Part shown: positions 23,098 through 31,006 of the stretch, in pieces
How positions within the stretch are numbered: the first letter of the stretch is position 1
Layout of the letters: the number at the start of each line of letters is the position of its first letter
Assembly: GCA_029259595.1 (NCBI GenBank)
Contig: JAJDEW010000014.1
Location: 1 to 33,692 of the forward strand
Direction of reading: 5' to 3'
Length of the DNA stretch: 33,692 bases
From: Planctomycetota bacterium
Lineage (GTDB): Bacteria > Planctomycetota > UBA1135 > GCA-002686595
Notes under the pieces: model-generated
Told to the model about the DNA's origin: nothing
The model's database searches: none
The model's input: only the letters and a program-made list of their open reading frames with translations
Made by a program: the position numbers and the translations under genes

Positions 23098-24683
23098 ACG
23101 GCACCTCCGTCGAGCATCGTGCGCGCGCAGAGGGCGCCGGGAGTTCCCATGACCCCGCCACCGGGATGGGCGCCGGAACCGGCCAGCCACAGCCTTTGGA
23201 CCGGCGTTCGGTAGCGGGTCCAGCCTGCGACCGGGCGATGGAACGCGAGCTGTTCGAGGCTGAGCTCGCCGTGGAAGATGTTGCCCTCGCTGAGGCCGAA
23301 CTCCTGCTCGAGATCCCAGGGCGTCAGCACCTGGCGATGCAGGATCAACTCGCGGATGTTCGGAACGTACTCGGCCAGCGTGTCGACGACCGCGTCGCCG
23401 AACGCTTCGCGCCGCTCCGGCCAGTGCGACGGGCCTTCCTTGATGTCGTAGGGCGCGTACTGCACGAAACAAGACATGACGTGCTTGCCCGGCGGCGCGA
23501 CCGTCGGATCGACGGTCGAGGGGATGACCACGTTGATGTACGGCCGGCGCGAGAAGTCGCCGTACTTGGCGTCGTCGTAGGCGCGCTCGAGGTAGTCGGT
23601 CGAGGGCGCGATGGCGATGTCTCCACGCAGGTGCAGGCCGTCGCCCGGACGCGAGCTGAACTGCGGGAGCGCGTCGAGGGCCAGGTTCACCTTGCCCGAG
23701 CTGCCGCGGTACTTGTAGCGCTTGCAGCCCTCGACGAAGTCGTCCGGGAGGTGGTCGGCGCCCACGAAACCCAGGAACGTGCGGCGCGGGTCGCAGCCCG
23801 AGACGACCGTCTTCGCGCGGATCTCCTCGCCGTTTTCGAGGAGCACGCCGCGCGCCTGGCCGTTCTCGACCAGGATCCGTTCGATCGGAGCCTCGGTCCG
23901 GATCGTCGCGCCGAAGTGACGGGCCGACTCCGCGATGGCGTTGCTGACCGCGCCCGTGCCGCCGCGCGCGAAGCCCCACGAGCGGAAGGCCCCGTCGATC
24001 TCGCCCATGTAGTGGTGGAGGAGCACGTAGGCCGTCCCCGGTGAGCGGATGCCGAGGAACGTGCCGATGATGCCGCTGACCGACATCGGAGCCTTGAGCA
24101 CGTCCGACTCGAACCACTCGTCGAGGAAATCGACCGCGCTCATCGTGAAGAGCTTCAAGCGCAGCTCGATCTCGTCCGGCGTCGCATCCTGGAAGTGGCG
24201 GCCCAGCCGCAACAACTTCAGGAGTTCACCCGGGCGGAGTGAGGTCGGATCGGGCGCGGGCGCGTCGATGACGGGCTTGGCGAACTGGCCCATCTTCGAC
24301 ATCGCCCGTCCGAATTCGGAGTAGACGTCGGCGTCCTTCTTGCTGAAGGCGGCGATCTCGTCGCGCGTCAGCCCGGGATCCGCCCAGCGGCACAGCGAGC
24401 GCCCGTCGGGCAAGGGCAAGAACGACGCCTCGAGCGGAATCAGCTCGAGGCCGAAGCGCGACAGCTCGAGCTCGCGGATGATCCACGGTCGCAGGAGGCT
24501 GACGACGTAGGAGCAGACGGAGAAGGTGAAGCCCGGAAAGACCTCCTCGCTGACCGCTGCGCCGCCCAGCACGTGCCGGCGTTCGAGCACCAGCACGCGC
24601 CGTCCGGCCTTCGCGAGATAGGCCGCGCAAACGAGTCCGTTGTGACCGCCACCGACGACGATCGCGTCCCAGGGTTTCGCCAT
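23094..24683 (-). CDS. PYROXD2-like FAD-dependent oxidoreductase
   Basis: The 529-residue flavoprotein matches the PYROXD2-type branch of the phytoene-desaturase superfamily. It has AIVVGGGHNGLVCAAYLAKAG, then LERRHVLGGAAVSEE, then FSVCSYVVSLLRP near residues 6-65. The central GFARGGTGAVSNAIAESA is typical of the family, and it closes with LWLAGSGAHPGGGVMGTPGA. It would bind FAD non-covalently and oxidise an unidentified C-N or C-C bond; human PYROXD2 has no settled reaction. The ATG at 24681-24683 has GAGGAAGAG just upstream and overlaps the GcvT-family stop by one base (TGATG). The tight coupling suggests its product works with the GcvT-family protein, as in flavin-dependent N-demethylation systems. 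Confidence 0.87.
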   Translation of the reverse strand: MAKPWDAIVVGGGHNGLVCAAYLAKAGRRVLVLERRHVLGGAAVSEEVFPGFTFSVCSYVVSLLRPWIIRELELSRFGLELIPLEASFLPLPDGRSLCRWADPGLTRDEIAAFSKKDADVYSEFGRAMSKMGQFAKPVIDAPAPDPTSLRPGELLKLLRLGRHFQDATPDEIELRLKLFTMSAVDFLDEWFESDVLKAPMSVSGIIGTFLGIRSPGTAYVLLHHYMGEIDGAFRSWGFARGGTGAVSNAIAESARHFGATIRTEAPIERILVENGQARGVLLENGEEIRAKTVVSGCDPRRTFLGFVGADHLPDDFVEGCKRYKYRGSSGKVNLALDALPQFSSRPGDGLHLRGDIAIAPSTDYLERAYDDAKYGDFSRRPYINVVIPSTVDPTVAPPGKHVMSCFVQYAPYDIKEGPSHWPERREAFGDAVVDTLAEYVPNIRELILHRQVLTPWDLEQEFGLSEGNIFHGELSLEQLAFHRPVAGWTRYRTPVQRLWLAGSGAHPGGGVMGTPGALCARTMLDGGAV

Positions 24684-25870
24684 CAGCTCTTCTTCCTCTC
24701 GGGATCGAAGAAGGGGAGTTTCGACACGGTCGCGCGCGCGCGCCGGCGTTCGTATTCGACCGTGACCTCGATCTCGATCGCGGTGCCCGCGCGCGCGTAG
24801 TCCGCGCGAACGGTTCCGATGGCGAGGTAACGCTTGAGGGTCGGTGACCAGGTGCGGCTCGTCGCCTGGCCGATCTGGCCGCCATCGGCATACAGCGGGA
24901 CCCCGAGGCGACAGGTCATCGTCTCGAGGTGAGGCGGCAGGCCGAACTCGTCGTAGAGCGCTTCGAAGTCTTCCCAGTCGACCTCGAGACCGACGAGCCG
25001 TCGGGAGGGGCCGCGCGCGTGCTCGGCCCGTAGCGCGTCTTGCCCGACGAAGGGCTCGCGTTCGAGCTTGACCATCCAGTCGAAGCCCAGCTCGTAGGGC
25101 GTGGAGAACTGGCGTTCGATCCAGGCCTGACGGGCCGAGGTGTAGTCGACCCCCTGCAGGACGAAGCCCGCCTCCACGCGCGAGACGTCGAGCGCATCGA
25201 GGCCCATCGGGAGAACGCCGTGGTCGCGACCCGCTTCGAAGACGGCGTCCCAGAGCTCGCCCGCGCCGCCGTTCTCGACCCACAACTCGTAGCCCAGATC
25301 GCCCGTGTAACCGGTGCGCGTGACCAGGATCTCGCGGTTCCCCAGGCGCGTCGGGAGCGCACGGAAGAAGCGCAGGTCGGTCGCGGCCGCACCGATCAGG
25401 TTCGTGAGCACGTCGCGCGAGCGCGGGCCCTGAAGCGCGAGAGCGGCGAGCTCGCGGCTCGTGTCCTCGATCGTGATGTCGAGCCCGGTCGCGTGACGAT
25501 GGAGCCAGGCGAAGGACGGCTCGGCCGAGGTCAACCGAAAGTGTCGGTCGTCGAGGCGCGTGACCGTGCCGTCGTCGAGCACCTTGCCGGCTTCGTCGCA
25601 CCAGGTCGTGTAGGCCACCCGCCCGACGGCGAACTTGGAGAAATCGCGCACCGTGATCCGCGAGAGCAGGCGCGCGGCATCCGCGCCGCGCAGCTCGTAC
25701 TTGTAGAGCGGCGTCGCGTCCATGACGGTCGCCGCGTGGCGGAGCGCGTAGTACTCGCGTTCGTGGTAGGTGTCGTAGCGACAGACGGCGTAGCAGCCGG
25801 CCCACTCCTTGTAGAGGAGGCTCTTGCAGCGCTCGAACGTGCGGTCATGGAACGCGGTCGGCCGGGGCAT
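24683..25870 (-). CDS. GcvT-family (aminomethyltransferase-like) folate-binding protein
   Basis: The 395-residue protein has the GcvT/DmdA fold marks: VAYTTWCDEAGKVLDDGTV (the N-E-x-G-x-x-D-D folate region, here CDEAG...DDG), ALALQGPRSRDVLTNLIG, VTRTGYTGDLGYELWVE and a C-terminal barrel with RLGVPLYADGGQIGQATS. GcvT uses tetrahydrofolate to accept a one-carbon unit; relatives DmdA and the sarcosine/dimethylglycine dehydrogenase C-termini demethylate other substrates. The family's usual N-A in the VVNA-type segment is replaced by S-A here (RLTSAEPSF), so canonical glycine cleavage is unlikely. No gcvH or gcvP is present. ATG at 25868-25870. It heads the overlapping oxidoreductase operon, 82 bp after a small membrane protein gene. 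Confidence 0.85.
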   Translation of the reverse strand: MPRPTAFHDRTFERCKSLLYKEWAGCYAVCRYDTYHEREYYALRHAATVMDATPLYKYELRGADAARLLSRITVRDFSKFAVGRVAYTTWCDEAGKVLDDGTVTRLDDRHFRLTSAEPSFAWLHRHATGLDITIEDTSRELAALALQGPRSRDVLTNLIGAAATDLRFFRALPTRLGNREILVTRTGYTGDLGYELWVENGGAGELWDAVFEAGRDHGVLPMGLDALDVSRVEAGFVLQGVDYTSARQAWIERQFSTPYELGFDWMVKLEREPFVGQDALRAEHARGPSRRLVGLEVDWEDFEALYDEFGLPPHLETMTCRLGVPLYADGGQIGQATSRTWSPTLKRYLAIGTVRADYARAGTAIEIEVTVEYERRRARATVSKLPFFDPERKKS

Positions 25871-25952
25871 CGCGGGAACCTACCCGATCGCATGGCCCGG
25901 AAGAAGTCCCGGCACGGCGTCGATCTCGTCGTGCCGCGGGTTTCGCGCGGGC

Positions 25953-26315
25953 TCAGAAGGTCCGGCGTCGCGGCGTGGCGGAGGCGCGAGCACCCTTCTT
26001 CGGAGGTGCCGCGTTCGCGCGCCCGCGCGGCTGCGGGGTGAGCTCTCCGTTCATGAGATCCTTGCGCTCTTGACGAGTCGCCCGCAGCGGCACGTTGACC
26101 CAGGGGTCGTAGCGGGTCTCGCGCTCTTCGATGTCGCCCGCATCACTCTTGCCGAGGAAGCCGCCGTCGGGAGCGAGGGCGCCCTGGATCTCCTTCCAGA
26201 AGGCCTTGGCGATCGGCCACCAGATCGGCGCGAACAGGAAGACGACGAAGGTCTTCTTGAAGGTCGCCTCGTCGAAAATCTGGCCCCAGATACCGTCCCA
26301 CATGGGCGCCATCAT
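25953..26315 (-). CDS. Small single-span membrane protein with basic Ala/Pro/Lys tail
   Basis: The 120-residue protein has an amphipathic N-terminus (MWDGIWGQIFDEATFKKT), then a hydrophobic, Trp-containing segment (FVVFLFAPIWWPIAKAFW). The soluble tail ends in GRANAAPPKKGARASATPRR. No family recognised. The frame could start at a GTG at 26351, but the ATG at 26315 has GCGAGGG six bases upstream and leads directly into the helix, so it is preferred. It is the first gene of the minus-strand oxidoreductase block and divergent from the GH113-like gene, so a promoter is expected in 26316-26390. Confidence 0.62.
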   Translation of the reverse strand: MMAPMWDGIWGQIFDEATFKKTFVVFLFAPIWWPIAKAFWKEIQGALAPDGGFLGKSDAGDIEERETRYDPWVNVPLRATRQERKDLMNGELTPQPRGRANAAPPKKGARASATPRRRTF

Positions 26316-26390
26316 GAACCCTCGCCGCACAGCCGGCCAGGGGAAGCTCACCTGAATCCAGAAGGGCGTCGCTTAGACTGGCCGGCGCCC

Positions 26391-27431
26391 ATGTCGAGCC
26401 GGAAATCGTTTCGCGCCACGCTGGCGAGCGTGAGCCTCGCACTCGTGGTCGCGCTCTCGTTCGGAGCCGCGAGGTCCGCGGAGGGTCCACCCGTCCGTGG
26501 AGTCACGATCTCCTGCCAGACCTGGGGCAAGGAGTGGGGCGAGGAAGGGTTCGGGACGGAGCTCGACGAGCTGGTCGAACTGGGTGCGAACTGGATCGCG
26601 ATTCACCCCTATGCGCGCATCGGCGCGGACGGGACGGTCGGCCATCGTCCCATCGATCCCGCCGCGCCTCCGAGCTGGTTGACCCGCCCGATCGAAGCGG
26701 CGCACGCGCGCGGCCTCTCGATCCTGATCAAGCCGCACCTCGCCTACTGGGGCAGCCCCTTTTCCTGGCGTGGCGAGATCGACTTCGAAGGGGAAGCGCT
26801 CGAGCGCTTCTTCGAGACCTACGCGACTTTCGTCGAGGAGCTCGCGCGGGCCACCCGCGGTGCGGACGCTTTCGTCGTCGGCACGGAGCTCGATCGCCTC
26901 GTCCGTCACGAAGCTGCCTGGCGCGACATCATCCGCCGCGTGAAGCAGGCCGGTGCCGTACGGACGACCTACGCAGCCAATTGGTCCGACTACGAGCAGG
27001 TTCCCTTCTGGGACGCGCTCGACGCCGTCGGTGTGCAGGCCTACTTCCCGCTACGGCAAGTCGCCGAGCCGGCGCCGACGAAGGTCGAGCTCGTCGCCGG
27101 CTGGGAGCCCGTTCTGTCCGGGCTGCGCACGCTCCATCTGCGAACCGGCAAGCCGGTCGTGTTCACGGAGTTGGGCTACTGTCTCTCCCTGCGCGCGGCG
27201 ACCGAGCCCTGGAAGGCCGAGATCGCGCGGGGGGCGGCCCGTGCACGGGGACGCGCGCTTCAGCTCGCCTGCTACGAGGCTGCCCTCGAGGTGCTGGACC
27301 GCGAGCGCGCCTGGCTCCACGGCGCCTTTCTCTGGAAGTGGTTCGTGGGGGAGCCCGGTCACGACGAGGACGACTTCCTGGTCGACTGTCCCGAGGTGCG
27401 CGGCGTGCTCGTTCGCTTTTGGAAGCCCTGA
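26391..27431 (+). CDS. GH113-like glycoside hydrolase TIM-barrel protein, secreted
   Basis: The 346-residue protein starts with a signal peptide (LASVSLALVVALSFGAARSA). The barrel shows GVTISCQTWGKEWG, ANWIAIHPYARIG, LSILIKPHLAYWG, then VGTELDRLV with Glu166 as probable acid/base and VFTELGYC with Glu260 as probable nucleophile. This is the pattern of GH113 (beta-mannanase-like) and related TIM-barrel glycosidases, which cut beta-linked polysaccharides by a retaining mechanism. The actual sugar is not readable. The ATG at 26391 opens the signal peptide, with no clear Shine-Dalgarno sequence. The 3' end is only 2 bp from the convergent 1011-residue gene. Confidence 0.78.
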   Translation: MSSRKSFRATLASVSLALVVALSFGAARSAEGPPVRGVTISCQTWGKEWGEEGFGTELDELVELGANWIAIHPYARIGADGTVGHRPIDPAAPPSWLTRPIEAAHARGLSILIKPHLAYWGSPFSWRGEIDFEGEALERFFETYATFVEELARATRGADAFVVGTELDRLVRHEAAWRDIIRRVKQAGAVRTTYAANWSDYEQVPFWDALDAVGVQAYFPLRQVAEPAPTKVELVAGWEPVLSGLRTLHLRTGKPVVFTELGYCLSLRAATEPWKAEIARGAARARGRALQLACYEAALEVLDRERAWLHGAFLWKWFVGEPGHDEDDFLVDCPEVRGVLVRFWKP

Positions 27432-27433
27432 CG

Positions 27434-30400
27434 TCAGCGCACGAGGATTTCGAGGCCGTCCGCCAGCCCGCAGCGCCCCGTGGCGCAGACGAGGTAGCCC
27501 TGGACGTAGAGCTTGCGACCGATCAAGCCGAGGTTGTTCGGCAGGCGAAGGTCGACCTTGCCGGGCGTACCCGGACCTGCGAAGCGCGAGCCCGTGACCA
27601 CGCGGATCGGATCCGGCGCCACGCGGCTGATCAACATCTCGCCGTCGGTCCCGCCCATGCCCCAACCAGGAAGAACGGTGCCGCACGGATAGTTGCGGTC
27701 GGGACGGAAGGCGACCGCGATGACCGCACTGCCTCCGACACCGGCCAGTCCGGTCGGGTTTTGAACGCCGAACGTCAGCGTGGTTCCGATCCGAGGCTGG
27801 CCGCTTTCGAGCGACAGGCTTCCGACCGGATTCGTGCCACAGCCCAGGCGGCGCACGTCGGCCGCGCCCTCGCCCACGCTCCAGGAAAAGCGCTGTCCGT
27901 CCGTACCGCCACGACCGTCGGACACGATCACGTCCACCGTCGCATCCGCGAGCCGGTCCAGGATTCCCGAGATCAGGCCCGAAGCAGGATCGAGCGCGAG
28001 TCCGGTCGGTAGGCCGACGGCCTCGTAGGTCAACGGGTCCGCGTCGGAATCGGAGGCGATCAGCGAGACGTACACCACGTCACCGACCGAATCGGAGCGG
28101 TCCTCAATGGCTTCCAGTACCGGTGCCGTGTTGACGGCGTCCGCGGCGTGGAATTCGACGTTCGGGCCGAAGAAGCCTGCGTTCCACGCCCCGCCGTCCG
28201 TGTAGCGCGGGAAGGTGATCTCGCTCGAGCTCACGTAGCGCGCCAGAACGAAGCGGATCTCGGGCGGCGTCACGGGCGGATCGGTGCGCCGGATGTAGGG
28301 CTCGCGATAGCGGTACGTCCTGCACCCGACGACATAAGTGCCCGGTTCGAGGGTCAACGGCTCGACGGAGGCGTAGAAACAACCGTCCTCGCTCGCCGTG
28401 TCCGGAGCGACCTCGACGCTCCGTAGAACCCGACCGTCCATCGCGAAGAGCGCCACCGGCGTCGCGCGCGTGTTGTCCAGAGTCCCGTTGCCGTTGACGT
28501 CGAAGATGCCGAGGCGTTGCACGCTGATGGGAGCCAGGACGTCGAACTCGTAGCCCAGGAACCAGTTGCCCGTGTTCGTGCCGCCACCCTCGTAGCGGGA
28601 GATGAAGGTCTTGCTCGAGGCCGATTCGTCGTCGACGATCGTGATTTCCGCGCTGGCCGTCCCGAGATCCGAGCCCTCGGGGCGAAGCAGCCGGACCGTG
28701 AAGGTCTCGTCGCCTTCGGAAGCGGTGTCGCCGAGGATGGTGACGGAGACGCGCGTGCTCGTCTCTCCCGGCGGGATGTCGAGCGTGAGCTGAACGGGCT
28801 GATAGTCGAGCCCGGCGACGGCCGTGCCGTCCACCGTCTCGAGGACGACCGAGACTGGCGTCGAAAGGACCTGGTTCAGCTCGACCGTGACGTCGACGGT
28901 CCCGTCGCTTTCGCCGACCGCACCCGCGGCGACGGACAATTCCGGTCCGCGCACGACGACGAAGCCCGGTCGAGTCCAGACGTCGACGTCGCCGTCGGTG
29001 CCGACGGCGGTCAGCGTGACCGTGTAGGCGCCCGGTTCCGTGTAGGTGTGGGTCGGATTCCTGCGTCGCGTGGTCGTGCCGTCGCCGAGGTCCCACTCGT
29101 AGTCGTCGATCCGACCCATCGAGCGGTTCAGGAAGCGGACTACGAGCGGCTGCGGACCGCGCGTCTCCGCGGCGCTGAAGTCCGCGCGCACCTGCTTGCC
29201 GTCGTTCAGCATGCACAGGTAGACCGCGCCCTGGGACTGAGGTCCGTCGACCCGCGCACCGATGGCGACGTCGCCGACCCCGTCGCCGTTCCAGTCGCCC
29301 AGCGACTCGACGGCGATCCCGAAGTCGACGTTGTTGCGGAGCCGATGCTCGAGGCCTCCGGTTCCGTTGGTGATGTGGACGAAGCTCTTGACCGAACCGT
29401 CGGCACGCATCAACAGGGTGTAGGCCGAGCCGGGCGTTCCGCCCGTGACGAACTCCTCGTTGCCGCCGACGACCAGATCACCGACGCCGTCTCCGTCGAT
29501 GTCGCCGACGCTCGTCGCGTCGCGTCCGAAGCGGAAGCGGTCTCTCAGGATGGTGACGTCGTCGTCGTCCAGCAGGACGAGGCTCCCGTCACCGCTGCGA
29601 CGCAGGTAGAGCGCTCCCGACTCGCCGTTGGCACGGATGGCACCGATCGCGAGGTCGAGCCGGCCGTCCCCGTCGAAGTCGTCGATCTCGGACAGCGCGT
29701 CGCCGAACGAGATGCGAGAGCGTGTGCCGGCGGGGTCCTCGAAGACCGGGCCGCTGTCCACGAAGGTTCCGTCCGCATGGACGTCCAGGAGCGTGTAAGC
29801 GCCGTAGTTCCAGCCGTTCAAGCCGTTCAGGCCCGCCGCGAACACGAAGCCGCCGTCCGGGCGTCGCTCGACCAACGCGAGCGCTCGCCCGAAGCCGTGC
29901 CACGTGTCGAAGGCGCGCACGAACTTGCGCTCGTCCCTGACCGTGCCGTCCGGCTTCAGGAACAGGAGATAGACCGACTCCTCGAAGGGACGCTCCTCGA
30001 CGTGTTGGTCGGAGGCGGGCGACTTGGGGGCGCCCACCAGGAGATCGGGCGTACCGTCGCCGTCGACGTCGCCGACCGCGCACAGCGCCTTGCCGAAAGT
30101 GTTGTCCTCGTACAGCGTCGCGCGCAGGCCACCGTAGCGCTGGCTGATCTTCTGGCTCCTTCTGAGCGAGCCGTCGGCGTTCAGGAAGAGGATCCAGACC
30201 GCGCCAGCGCGCTCGGCCCCGTCGTCGGTCGCCGGGGCGCCCACGGCCAGCTCCGGCCGCCCATCACCGTCGAGATCGCCGACGAGCGCGAGCGCGCGCC
30301 CGAAGGCGTCCCCCGGACGCAGCCCGGGCGCTCCGACCGCGTCCGCATCGATCTTGATCGAGCGGACGATCGAGCCCGGGACCTGGAGCGCCGCGAGGGG

Positions 30401-30469
30401 CTGGCCCGCGCAGAGGCCGGCGAGCAGGATGGAGAGAGAGAACGAGAGGGCGCCGAGGGGTCGCTTCAT
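27434..30469 (-). CDS. Large secreted FG-GAP / PKD / Calx-beta / cadherin-like protein with shared C-terminal domain
   Basis: The 1011-residue protein has a signal peptide (LSFSLSILLAGLCAGQPLAA). FG-GAP repeats follow to about residue 415, five with clear calcium loops (for example GDLDGDGRPELAVGAP, GDVDGDGTPDLLVGAP) and one degenerate (ALVERRPDGGFVFAAGL). Next are a PKD domain (about 427-503; YEWDLGDGTTTRRRNPTHTY), a Calx-beta domain (about 507-618; TAVAGLDYQPV, TASEGDETF), a jelly-roll-like region (about 619-778; LGIFDVNGNGTLDNT) and a cadherin-like/putative-Ig domain (about 779-868; GLPTGLALDPASGLISG). The C-terminal domain (from about 873) has GCGTNPVGSL, NYPCG, LGLIGRKLYVQG and the ending LADGLEILVR. 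This is a modular calcium-dependent surface protein, probably adhesive. ATG at 30469. Confidence 0.88.
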   Translation of the reverse strand: MKRPLGALSFSLSILLAGLCAGQPLAALQVPGSIVRSIKIDADAVGAPGLRPGDAFGRALALVGDLDGDGRPELAVGAPATDDGAERAGAVWILFLNADGSLRRSQKISQRYGGLRATLYEDNTFGKALCAVGDVDGDGTPDLLVGAPKSPASDQHVEERPFEESVYLLFLKPDGTVRDERKFVRAFDTWHGFGRALALVERRPDGGFVFAAGLNGLNGWNYGAYTLLDVHADGTFVDSGPVFEDPAGTRSRISFGDALSEIDDFDGDGRLDLAIGAIRANGESGALYLRRSGDGSLVLLDDDDVTILRDRFRFGRDATSVGDIDGDGVGDLVVGGNEEFVTGGTPGSAYTLLMRADGSVKSFVHITNGTGGLEHRLRNNVDFGIAVESLGDWNGDGVGDVAIGARVDGPQSQGAVYLCMLNDGKQVRADFSAAETRGPQPLVVRFLNRSMGRIDDYEWDLGDGTTTRRRNPTHTYTEPGAYTVTLTAVGTDGDVDVWTRPGFVVVRGPELSVAAGAVGESDGTVDVTVELNQVLSTPVSVVLETVDGTAVAGLDYQPVQLTLDIPPGETSTRVSVTILGDTASEGDETFTVRLLRPEGSDLGTASAEITIVDDESASSKTFISRYEGGGTNTGNWFLGYEFDVLAPISVQRLGIFDVNGNGTLDNTRATPVALFAMDGRVLRSVEVAPDTASEDGCFYASVEPLTLEPGTYVVGCRTYRYREPYIRRTDPPVTPPEIRFVLARYVSSSEITFPRYTDGGAWNAGFFGPNVEFHAADAVNTAPVLEAIEDRSDSVGDVVYVSLIASDSDADPLTYEAVGLPTGLALDPASGLISGILDRLADATVDVIVSDGRGGTDGQRFSWSVGEGAADVRRLGCGTNPVGSLSLESGQPRIGTTLTFGVQNPTGLAGVGGSAVIAVAFRPDRNYPCGTVLPGWGMGGTDGEMLISRVAPDPIRVVTGSRFAGPGTPGKVDLRLPNNLGLIGRKLYVQGYLVCATGRCGLADGLEILVR

Positions 30470-30652
30470 GAAAACGCTGGGGTCCAGGAGGGCAGGCCGG
30501 GTACGCGCGTTCTCTTCGGGGACCGCTCTCCCCGTTCTTGACCGCCCTGGCGATCCCTGGACCGGACCGCGAAGGTCGGCGCACGGACCGGGAGCGGAGT
30601 CGGCGCCCCAGGGGCGTCTTCGGAAGCTTTTACCCGCTCGAGCGGGCTCGCC

Positions 30653-30862
30653 TCAGGAGGCCGCCGGCACGTCGCCGTCGTGACGGCGCGGGGTGTCGTC
30701 CCGCTCTTCGGCGCAACGCCGGCAGACGAGCACGTGCTTGACCTCGCTCTCCCCGCTGGTCGGCACGAGCGTGTGGCCGTCCTTGGTCGTGTTCCAGCGC
30801 GTCTGGGGAACGCGCGTCTCGGGCAGCCATGTATGGCCGAACAGGCGACAGAAGAGATTCAT
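30653..30862 (-). CDS. Small Cys/His protein, DUF1660-like zinc-binding candidate
   Basis: The 69-residue protein begins MNLFCRLFGHTW. It later has VLVCRRCAEE, so Cys5, His10 and the CxxC pair could form one zinc site. The N-terminal CxLFGHxW pattern is like small bacterial or phage proteins of the DUF1660 type; the resemblance is by eye. The tail is Asp/Arg-rich (DDTPRRHDGDVPAAS). ATG at 30860-30862. The frame remains open far upstream but crosses the divergent gene's coding region and has no domain character there. Role unknown. The following 183 bp to the 1011-residue gene on the same strand holds no gene I can support. Confidence 0.6.
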   Translation of the reverse strand: MNLFCRLFGHTWLPETRVPQTRWNTTKDGHTLVPTSGESEVKHVLVCRRCAEERDDTPRRHDGDVPAAS

Positions 30863-31006
30863 GGGCGGCTCGGGGTCGAGTGGGAGGGAGGCTAGCGTCC
30901 CCCGCGGGAGCGGGCAAGGGAAGAGCAGGTCGCAGGCCGCCGTGGTCCTTCTTCCAGGGCGGCGACCCTTCCCCCCGGCTCGCGCATGGGTGACGATGGA
31001 GACCCC

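Noticed and set aside
21541..24683. Carotenoid biosynthesis cluster suggested by two phytoene-desaturase-like genes
   Set aside because: No phytoene synthase, cyclase or prenyltransferase nearby. Motifs and the GcvT partner fit the PYROXD2 type.
24683..25870. Glycine cleavage T-protein (gcvT) proper
   Set aside because: No gcvH or gcvP nearby, the N-A segment is changed, and the gene is fused in operon with PYROXD2-like genes, so only family membership is claimed.
28517..30541. 674-residue open frame on the plus strand
   Set aside because: Antisense of the 1011-residue FG-GAP/PKD protein, with no signal peptide or domain of its own.
30633..30646. 14-bp palindrome CCCGCTCGAGCGGG just after the small Cys/His gene
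   Set aside because: Could be a weak terminator or operator, but there is no T-run in the right place and no second copy to support a binding site.
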